A DNA stretch of 6,230 nucleotides from Streptosporangiaceae bacterium (GTDB lineage Bacteria > Actinomycetota > Actinomycetes > Streptosporangiales > Streptosporangiaceae). The position numbers were made by a program, and so were the translations under genes. The stretch lies in contig JASIBJ010000706.1 of the NCBI GenBank assembly GCA_030045215.1, positions 1 through 6,230 of the forward strand. The letters are read 5' to 3'. Positions 1-4,665 of this stretch are shown piece by piece; the stretch's first letter is position 1, and each line of letters begins with the position of its first letter. The notes beneath the pieces are model-generated. The model had not been told where the DNA came from. It made no database searches and saw only the letters and a list, made by a program, of their open reading frames with translations.

Positions 1-571
1 CTTCGCCGGTGCCATGCGCTGCCAGGTGCGCCTGCAGCATCTCGGAGAAGTACTTCATGGCCGCATCGACCTCGGCATCGTCTCCGGTCGCGAGCACGTC
101 GAGTAGCAGACCGCGCCCCACGGCAAGGTACAGCCTGGCAATGGTGCGGGCCGTCTCCGGGCTTACTCCATTTGCCTCCGCCACGGCAGCGACCGGGGCG
201 ACCCAGTCCTCCACGATGCCGTCGAGGACCGGCGCCGCCCAACGCCGACCCTGAATCGCCTGGCCGTAGACCTCGAAAAAGAGCCGTTCCTGCGGCGCCA
301 GCTCCGGCCTGCGCAGGTGCTCCCACATCCGGGCGGCCTGCGAGGCGGGCTGTGAGCTCAGTTCGGCGAGGACGGCGCGCTGGCGCGCCTCAGCCGTCCT
401 GACGACTTCGGTCAGCAGTCCCTCACGGGATCCGAAGTGATGGATGATCATGCGGTGGCTCGTTCCTGCCGACTCGGCGATAGCGCGCAGGCTCTTGTCG
501 GCTATTCCGCCAGCCAGGGCCACGTCCACGATCGCGGCCAGGAGCTTCTCCTTCGGGGTTACGCCCGTCAT
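1..571 (-). CDS. TetR/AcrR-family transcriptional repressor, 3' end cut by window edge
   Basis: The reading frame begins with ATG at 571 and stays open to the left edge, giving 190 residues with no stop. TetR proteins are usually 190-220 residues, so it is nearly complete. The N-terminal DNA-binding domain is clear: a first helix with KEKLLAAIVDVALAGG (about 7-22), then the helix-turn-helix SLRAIAESAGTSHRMIIHHFGSREGLL (about 27-53) with the family's typical HFGSREGLL ending. Residues 55-190 form the variable, helical ligand-binding and dimerisation domain, whose sequence does not reveal the ligand. No Shine-Dalgarno sequence precedes the ATG. Instead a perfect palindrome ends at the first base of the start codon, and a TANNNT element sits 7 nt upstream, which suggests a leaderless, autorepressed transcript. 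The gene is transcribed away from the 2H gene upstream. Its targets may include an unseen neighbour to the left. The family call is firm; ligand and regulon are unknown. Confidence 0.92.
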   Translation of the reverse strand, partial: MTGVTPKEKLLAAIVDVALAGGIADKSLRAIAESAGTSHRMIIHHFGSREGLLTEVVRTAEARQRAVLAELSSQPASQAARMWEHLRRPELAPQERLFFEVYGQAIQGRRWAAPVLDGIVEDWVAPVAAVAEANGVSPETARTIARLYLAVGRGLLLDVLATGDDAEVDAAMKYFSEMLQAHLAAHGTGE

Positions 572-586
572 GTACCATATGGTACA
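571..586. promoter_or_regulatory. Perfect 16-bp palindrome, probable TetR autoregulatory operator
   Basis: TGTACCATATGGTACA is identical to its reverse complement over all 16 bases. It touches the A of the TetR start codon at 571. TetR-family repressors usually bind palindromes of this size next to their own start. On the minus strand it contains TACCAT (584 to 579), which fits the actinobacterial -10 pattern TANNNT and ends 7 nt before the start-codon A. A bound dimer would therefore cover the promoter. No convincing -35 is present. Binding by the adjacent TetR protein is inferred. Confidence 0.75.
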
Positions 587-637
587 CAGGTGCTGCGCAA
601 GCCCGGCGAGGTCAGGGCGAGCACAGGCGCGCGGGCT

Positions 638-672
638 GCTGGTCAGGCGGGCGCTGGTCAGCAGGGCGCTGG
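638..672. repeat. Short 15-bp tandem repeat, about 2.3 copies
   Basis: Units begin at 638 and 653 and match at 13 of 15 positions. Both start with GCTGGTCAG, and a partial third unit begins at 668 (GCTGG). The repeat lies in the non-coding gap between the 2H phosphoesterase stop and the TetR start. I see no role for it; replication slippage in GC-rich DNA is the simplest explanation. Confidence 0.6.
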
Positions 673-676
673 CTTA

Positions 677-696
677 CGCGAGCTATCGCGCTCGCG
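677..696 (-). terminator. GC-rich hairpin over the stop codon of the 2H gene
   Basis: CGCGAGC (677-683) pairs with GCTCGCG (690-696) around a 6-nt loop. The stem includes the first base of the 2H gene's TAG stop region (683-685). There is no U-tract on either strand, so it would be a weak or actinomycete-style terminator, or just an RNA 3'-end structure. Confidence 0.35.
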
Positions 697-1321
697 GTTC
701 TGCGCCGGTTAGGTGGACTTCGGCCACGGGCCGCCACTGCCAGGATCGTCCGACCTGCGTCTGAGCCACCAGGCTGACCGATCTGATCACGATCTCGGTC
801 TTGGGGAGCCAGCGCCCGAGCGCGGCGATAATCGGCGTGGCCGGGATCGTCGCGTTGCTGTAGGCGACGGAGACATGCGGCAACCACGGGTCCGTGGCGG
901 AACGCCCCTCACAGCCCGCGGCGCGGGTGGCCGCGCGAACGGCGTCGAGGACCGGGGTCAGCGCGGCGGGCGGCTCCACCGGCAGCACAATCGCGTTGGA
1001 GGCGTAGAACACCCGCCCAAGCGATACGTGAATCGGCGCGACCACGGACAGCCGTCCCCTGGCATCGGCCGTCATTGCGTCGACGGCGGAGTCCGGAACC
1101 TCGTCGGCGAATCCGGCCACATAGGTCGTCATGTGCAGCCAGGGCATGTCGATCATGTCCAGGCCTTCGTGGCCGGCGAGCTTTGCCTGGGCGGCGGCCG
1201 CCAGCTCCTGAACCCCGGGCTGGTCGTGGAACAGCATGTGCCAGTGATAGAGCTCCCGGCCAGGAGACTGGCCCGGTCGCTGGTACCAGTGGTTGGTCAT
1301 CTGCGTCGGGAGCGGGCTCAC
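683..1321 (-). CDS. 2H phosphoesterase, 2'-5' RNA ligase (LigT-like) family
   Basis: The product is 212 residues, starting with GTG at 1321. It carries the two diagnostic 2H catalytic motifs: H63-M-T65 within WLHMTTYVAG, and H149-V-S151 within WLPHVSVAYS. They are about 86 residues apart, as expected for the two lobes of a LigT/2'-5' RNA ligase-like fold. Family members hydrolyse or ligate 2',5'-phosphodiester bonds or open cyclic nucleotide phosphates in the cytoplasm. The true substrate of this single-domain bacterial type cannot be read from sequence. The N-terminus has a conserved-looking aromatic stretch (HWYQRPG, 11-17; ELYHWHMLF, 23-31). An alternative ATG lies at residue 8 (1300) with no ribosome site; the GTG has a weak GGGTGA about 6 nt upstream. 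The VOC gene ends 85 bp upstream, so co-transcription is possible but not shown. Confidence 0.86.
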   Translation of the reverse strand: MSPLPTQMTNHWYQRPGQSPGRELYHWHMLFHDQPGVQELAAAAQAKLAGHEGLDMIDMPWLHMTTYVAGFADEVPDSAVDAMTADARGRLSVVAPIHVSLGRVFYASNAIVLPVEPPAALTPVLDAVRAATRAAGCEGRSATDPWLPHVSVAYSNATIPATPIIAALGRWLPKTEIVIRSVSLVAQTQVGRSWQWRPVAEVHLTGAEPRAR

Positions 1322-1347
1322 GCGCTATCACCCGCTCGCCGTCGGGG

Positions 1348-1376
1348 CGCCTTCAGGCGACGCCTTCGCTCGTCGC
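1348..1376 (-). terminator. Overlapping alternative hairpins between the VOC and 2H genes
   Basis: Two mutually exclusive stems share bases: CGCCT/AGGCG (1348-1359, 2-nt loop) and GCGACG/CGTCGC (1357-1376, 8-nt loop). CGCCTTC occurs twice (1348-1354 and 1361-1367). They lie in the 85-bp gap downstream of the VOC gene. No U-tract follows. This could be a weak terminator for the VOC gene or an attenuating structure before the 2H gene; evidence for either is slight. Confidence 0.25.
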
Positions 1377-1406
1377 TCGTTCCGCGCTCCTGAGGCCTGG
1401 ACTCGC

Positions 1407-1841
1407 TCACGCCTCCTCCTGGTCCGAGTTTGCCTCCGTCGGCTGCTGATCGCTGAACAGCGTGAGTTGCAGCCCGGCCGGGGCCTCGAGGCGGGCGTTG
1501 AGTGAGTCCCAGGGTGTGGGCGCAGGCTCGGCGACTATCGTGGCTCCGGCCGCAGCCAGCTTGCGGGTAGCTGCCGCGGCATCGCTGACCTCGAAGGCAA
1601 CGCGGATGTGACCGGCGACACGCCGTCCGACCTCGACGTCATCGATGTAGGCCGCATGGCGCGGGTCGGCGAGTTCCAGCGTGGCGCGGCCCGCTTCGAG
1701 AATGGTCACCCGGCCGCCGGGAGACTCATATGCGGCCCGCTCGGGCAGGCCAAGCACGTCGCGATAAAACCGCAGCGCCTCGTCATAATCGCGCGCGGTC
1801 ACCACCAGGCGCAGTTCGCTGACCTCTGGTCTGCCGTTCAC
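1407..1841 (-). CDS. VOC superfamily (glyoxalase/bleomycin-resistance fold) protein
   Basis: The product is 144 residues, starting with GTG at 1841. An excellent Shine-Dalgarno, GGAGGTGA (1852 to 1845), lies 6 nt from GGAGG to the GTG and decides the start. Two beta-alpha-beta-beta-beta modules are visible. The first (about 8-58) contains the hallmark DYDEALRFYRDVLGLPE (18-34) and the strand ATLELAD. The second (about 77-129) begins HIRVAFEVSD, continues with KLAAAGATIVAEP and ends GLQLTLFSD. VOC proteins include glyoxalases, ring-cleaving dioxygenases, epimerases and drug-sequestering proteins. The usual strand-1 ligand position is not His (ELRLVV), and the final strand lacks the usual Glu (QLTLFS). 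That leaves E57 and H78 as the only obvious metal ligands, so a binding or non-metal role is plausible. The C-terminal 14 residues are acidic and probably disordered. No neighbour indicates a substrate. Confidence 0.86.
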   Translation of the reverse strand: MNGRPEVSELRLVVTARDYDEALRFYRDVLGLPERAAYESPGGRVTILEAGRATLELADPRHAAYIDDVEVGRRVAGHIRVAFEVSDAAAATRKLAAAGATIVAEPAPTPWDSLNARLEAPAGLQLTLFSDQQPTEANSDQEEA

Positions 1842-1863
1842 GGCTCACCTCCGGCTCGGCCGC

Positions 1864-1892
1864 AACCTACAGCCCCGAAGGCTCCCGCTCAA
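1864..1892 (-). promoter_or_regulatory. Promoter of the VOC gene (-35 TTGAGC, -10 TAGGTT)
   Basis: On the minus strand TTGAGC (1892 to 1887) is separated by exactly 17 bp from TAGGTT (1869 to 1864). TTGA matches the housekeeping -35 and TAGGTT fits TANNNT. Transcription would begin near 1857, leaving a leader of about 16 nt that carries the strong Shine-Dalgarno. This is the best promoter in the window and argues that the VOC gene is not simply read from the methyltransferase. Confidence 0.65.
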
Positions 1893-1926
1893 AACGTCTC
1901 GCCGGTGTCAGCGGAGCGCGGCAGCA

Positions 1927-1953
1927 GGCGGGCCAGCGGGTCACGGCCCCGCC
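1927..1953 (-). terminator. Candidate terminator hairpin after the methyltransferase gene
   Basis: GGCGGGCC (1927-1934) pairs with GGCCCCGCC (1945-1953), an 8-bp GC stem with one bulged C and a 10-nt loop. It lies 17 bp past the methyltransferase stop (1970-1972) and before the VOC promoter. No U-tract is present. The position between a gene end and a new promoter supports a terminator role. Confidence 0.45.
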
Positions 1954-1969
1954 GAACCAACGACACGGA

Positions 1970-2710
1970 TCAGGCGGCCGGCTTGTCCCAGACCGAGACG
2001 TGCGAGCCGCTGTCGGTCGTGAAGGGCTCGCGGTTCCACCCGCCCCAGCGGCTGCGCAGCCGGAGTCCGGCGAGCTGAGCCATGAGGTCGAGCTCGGAGG
2101 GCCATACGTAGCGGAACGGGATGGTCCGGTAGCTGCCCGTCCGATCAGTGAACTCGACGTAGTGGCCGCTGTAGCGCTGGGTGGCGTGGTCAAAGCTGTA
2201 GGAGACGATCCGCCCCGGCCCCGCCCGGTATCCGAGGATGTTCTGGCCGGGCGGCAGGCGGCGCAGGTCAGGCACGGCGGTCTCGATCACGAAGCAGCCG
2301 CCGGGCGCGAGATGCCGCGCGACGTTGCGGAAGCAAGCGACCTGGGCTTCTTGCGTAGTGAGGTTGTTGATCGTGTTGTACACCAGGTAGGCCACCGTGA
2401 ACGTACGGTCCAACATGGTGGTGGCCATGTCACCGATGGTCACGGAGATAGCGTCCCCGCCCGGCTTGCCGCGGAGCCTGGCCGCCATGGCCCTCGACAG
2501 CTCGATACCGTGCACGGGCACGCCGCGGCGCGACAGCGGCAGCCCGATGCGGCCGGTGCCAATGGCCAGCTCAAGCGCCTGCCCGCTGCCCGCCAGCTCG
2601 GCCAGCAGGCTGACGGCCGGGTCGATGGCCTCAGGCTGGAACATGCGGTCGGACGGGTCGTCGTAGCTCGCCGCCACGAGCTCTCCGAAATAGCCGTCCG
2701 GATCATCCAC
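1970..2710 (-). CDS. Class I SAM-dependent methyltransferase
   Basis: The product is 246 residues, starting with GTG at 2710. The Rossmann-type SAM-binding core is plain. Motif I is ALELAIGTGRIGLPL (45-59), the acidic end of strand 2 is HGIELS (E70), the strand-3 acidic motif is TIGDMAT (D94), strand 4 is FTVAYLVYNTINNL (104-117), and strand 5 is APGGCFVIET (135-144). It transfers a methyl group from SAM. The C-terminal half (about 165-245), with HYVEFTDRTGSYRTIPFRYVWPSELDLMA and RWGGWNREPF, is the substrate side and resembles a group of uncharacterised small-molecule methyltransferases, so the acceptor is unknown. No Shine-Dalgarno precedes the GTG. A TAGGTT element (2724 to 2719) ends 8 nt before it, so the message may be leaderless. 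The gene diverges from the L,D-transpeptidase, and their start codons are 97 bp apart. Confidence 0.88.
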   Translation of the reverse strand: MDDPDGYFGELVAASYDDPSDRMFQPEAIDPAVSLLAELAGSGQALELAIGTGRIGLPLSRRGVPVHGIELSRAMAARLRGKPGGDAISVTIGDMATTMLDRTFTVAYLVYNTINNLTTQEAQVACFRNVARHLAPGGCFVIETAVPDLRRLPPGQNILGYRAGPGRIVSYSFDHATQRYSGHYVEFTDRTGSYRTIPFRYVWPSELDLMAQLAGLRLRSRWGGWNREPFTTDSGSHVSVWDKPAA

Positions 2711-2718
2711 GGACCGAC

Positions 2719-2724
2719 AACCTA
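2719..2724 (-). promoter_or_regulatory. Possible -10 element for a leaderless methyltransferase transcript
   Basis: TAGGTT on the minus strand is the same hexamer as the VOC gene's -10 and ends 8 nt before the GTG at 2710. There is no recognisable -35 at 16-18 bp, so the support is the hexamer, its spacing and the lack of a ribosome site. Confidence 0.35.
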
Positions 2725-2792
2725 GCGTGCACGCAACCGCTGCGGCCAGCCGATTTCCGCTGCGGGCCGCCGGTCAACGGTCTGGGCCCCTC

Positions 2793-2798
2793 AGAGGT
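2793..2798 (+). promoter_or_regulatory. Ribosome binding site that sets the L,D-transpeptidase start
   Basis: AGAGGT lies 9 nt before ATG 2808. The upstream in-frame GTG at 2727 would add 27 residues rich in Ala and Arg but has no Shine-Dalgarno. ATG 2808 is therefore preferred. Confidence 0.6.
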
Positions 2799-2807
2799 GT
2801 GCCCGTT

Positions 2808-4628
2808 ATGAGAGATCCGCTCCTAGACTGGATGTCGCGGACGGGGGTGGACGCGGAAGCTAGAAGTCATTTGAAGCGACGGGACATTGCGGTGGCACTA
2901 GTAGACGAAGGGTCCAACGAAAACGCGGTAGTGGCTGACGCCGAGGTCACGGCGACGGCTCCCACCGAAGCGATTCCGGTTGACGAGCACAACGACATGG
3001 ATGAGCCGGCCAGCCCGGAGGTTGAGGCAGCGAGCGCTCCGGGCCCTGAAGGACCAGCCGATGGCTCCGGGCAAGATGCCGGTGCCGACGGAGATCATGG
3101 GTTCGCCGAGATTGCTGGTGATAACGAGTCGCTTGAGACCAGCGCCGGAGCGATTACCGAAGCGCTGCCGAGCGCCGAGCCCGTCGCCGTGGCCGAGCCC
3201 GTCGCCGTGGCCGAGCCGGTCGCCGCAGCAGACGCCGTGCCCGTCGCCGTGGCAGAGCCGGTCGCCGCAGCAGATGCCGTGCCGCTGCCGAGCGCCGAGC
3301 CCGTCGCCGCAGCAGAGCCCGTCGCCGCAGCAGATGCCGTGGCGACCCAGACCGTCGAGCCCGCCGAGGATCCCGCGCCCACGCTTGTCGACGCGCTCGC
3401 GGGCGCCGAGGTCTCCGATCCGGGTGCCGCGGGCGCTGGGATCGAGACCGGGGACGGCGCGGCAGGAAGCGATACCTGGATCCTTACCACCGCGCGCGGC
3501 GCCCGGCGGGTCTCCTGGAAGGTCGCCACCGCGGCAGGTGCTGCGGCCGTGCTCGTGATCGCTGTGGTTATCGTCGTAGCCAACTTGAGCAGCTCAAGCG
3601 CGGTGACGACCCGCAAAACGACGCACAAGAAGATCGCGCCGGTCAGCGTAGTTTCCGTCAGCCCAGGTAACGGGTCGACCGGGGTGAACGGCGCCTCGCC
3701 GATCACGGTCACGTACTCAGGACCTGTCCCCAAGGGTACGCAGCTGCCCACGCTGTCTCCCAGCATCGCGGGGAGCTGGCAGGTGTCCGGACACACGGCG
3801 ACCTTCACCCCTCAGGTGGGCTTCACGGAGGACACCCACGTGACCGTGACGATCCCCGCGTCGGCCGGCACGACCACAACCGCGACCACGAGCTTTAGCT
3901 TCACGACCGGTCACTATTCGATCCTCCGGCTGGATGAGCTTCTGTCGCAGCTCGGGTACATCCCGGTGACCTGGACGCCGACGGACCCGTCCGGCGACAT
4001 CCCCGCGACTGACGCCAGCGCGCAGCTCGCCGCGGCGTACGACCCGCCACCGGGCACGTTCACCTTCGAGCCCGGGTACCCGAGCTTGCTGACGAGCCAG
4101 TGGTCGGTTGGGAATGACAACGAGATCATCGACGGCGCGGTCCGTACCTTCGAGTTCGACCATAACCTCACGATGGACGGCGATGCGGGCCCGACTGTCT
4201 GGTCACACCTGCTCACTGCGGTCGCCAGGGGCGAACGGAGCCAGCATGGTTACACCTACGTGTGGGTGTCACAGTCCGGCACCGAGACCCTGGAGTTGTA
4301 CCACAACGGCCGGCTGGCGATCACCTCGCCGGTGAATACGGGCATCGCCGCCAGCCCCACCGATGACGGGACGTTCCCGGTCTACCTGCGGTTCACGGTC
4401 ACCCAGATGATCGGCACCAACCCGGACGGCTCGCCTTACGACGACACGGTCTACTGGGTGTCCTACTTCAACGGTGGCGACGCGGTGCACGCGTTCCCTC
4501 GCGGCAGCTACGGGTGGTACCAGTCACTGGGCTGTGTCGAACTGCCGACCTACGGCAGCACGGCGGAAGATGTCTGGAACCTGATCACCTACGGGACGCT
4601 GGTGACGGTTACCGGGCCGGTGGCCTAA
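2808..4628 (+). CDS. Membrane-anchored L,D-transpeptidase with Ig-like and peptidoglycan-binding domains and a repetitive cytoplasmic tail
   Basis: The product is 606 residues and predicted to be a type II membrane protein. Residues 1-237 are cytoplasmic, acidic and Ala/Pro/Glu-rich, with EPVA repeats at 124-183. One transmembrane helix spans about 238-260 (Lys-start, then AGAAAVLVIAVVIVVANL), followed by a Ser/Thr/Lys linker. Outside are a bacterial Ig-like domain (about 281-366, SVSPGNGSTGVNGASPITVTYSGPV...) and a peptidoglycan-binding-1-like domain. The latter's LDELLSQLGY start (about 375-384) and AVRTFEFDHNLTMDGDAGPTVWSHLL end (about 444-470) are separated by an unusually long insert. 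The C-terminal YkuD domain (about 483-606) has His561 and the catalytic SLGCVELP with Cys576. L,D-transpeptidases make 3-3 peptidoglycan cross-links and resist most beta-lactams except carbapenems. The motif differs from the common SHGCIRL form, but the Cys and His are kept, so it should be active. The gene is monocistronic by layout. Confidence 0.93.
   Translation: MRDPLLDWMSRTGVDAEARSHLKRRDIAVALVDEGSNENAVVADAEVTATAPTEAIPVDEHNDMDEPASPEVEAASAPGPEGPADGSGQDAGADGDHGFAEIAGDNESLETSAGAITEALPSAEPVAVAEPVAVAEPVAAADAVPVAVAEPVAAADAVPLPSAEPVAAAEPVAAADAVATQTVEPAEDPAPTLVDALAGAEVSDPGAAGAGIETGDGAAGSDTWILTTARGARRVSWKVATAAGAAAVLVIAVVIVVANLSSSSAVTTRKTTHKKIAPVSVVSVSPGNGSTGVNGASPITVTYSGPVPKGTQLPTLSPSIAGSWQVSGHTATFTPQVGFTEDTHVTVTIPASAGTTTTATTSFSFTTGHYSILRLDELLSQLGYIPVTWTPTDPSGDIPATDASAQLAAAYDPPPGTFTFEPGYPSLLTSQWSVGNDNEIIDGAVRTFEFDHNLTMDGDAGPTVWSHLLTAVARGERSQHGYTYVWVSQSGTETLELYHNGRLAITSPVNTGIAASPTDDGTFPVYLRFTVTQMIGTNPDGSPYDDTVYWVSYFNGGDAVHAFPRGSYGWYQSLGCVELPTYGSTAEDVWNLITYGTLVTVTGPVA
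3177..3356 (+). repeat. In-frame EPVA-type tandem repeat in the L,D-transpeptidase gene
   Basis: Sixty codons encode six units that each begin EPVA. Three are 6 residues long (EPVAVA or EPVAAA) and three are about 14 residues long (EPVAAADAVP plus four more). At DNA level the building blocks are 18 and 42 bp, and a 24-bp segment starting CTGCCGAGC recurs at 3165 and 3285. Near-identical codons in neighbouring units point to recent slippage or unequal recombination. All unit lengths are multiples of three, so the frame is preserved. Confidence 0.88.
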
Positions 4629-4633
4629 CCGGC
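4616..4633. terminator. Hairpin between the convergent L,D-transpeptidase and MttB-like genes
   Basis: GCCGGT (4616-4621) pairs with ACCGGC (4628-4633) around a 6-nt loop that carries the TAA stop (4626-4628). An alternative fold pairs GGTTA (4608-4612) with TAACC (4626-4630). The two genes converge with only 37 bp between stops, so a shared bidirectional terminator is expected here. There is no U-tract. Confidence 0.35.
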
Positions 4634-4665
4634 ACCCGCTCGCAAACTCGCTTCAGCCCCGCCCG

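Noticed and set aside
713..1393. Plus-strand open frame antisense to the 2H phosphoesterase
   Set aside because: It is very rich in Arg and Gly, as expected of a shadow frame, while the minus strand carries both 2H catalytic motifs.
2000..2725. Plus-strand open frame antisense to the methyltransferase
   Set aside because: The minus frame has complete SAM-binding motifs in order; the plus frame has none and an atypical composition.
3177..3356. Repeats considered as a CRISPR array
   Set aside because: Units are contiguous with no unique spacers, keep the reading frame and encode a smooth EPVA protein repeat.
3095..3808. Long minus-strand open frame rich in ATGSA repeats opposite the L,D-transpeptidase
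   Set aside because: It is the antisense shadow of the EPVA repeat in GC-rich DNA; it has no domain, and the plus-strand frame has clear, ordered domains.
4533..4580. L,D-transpeptidase suspected inactive because SLGC replaces SHGC
   Set aside because: The catalytic Cys, the Ser/Gly framing and an upstream His are retained, and the rest of the domain is intact, so there is no sign of decay.
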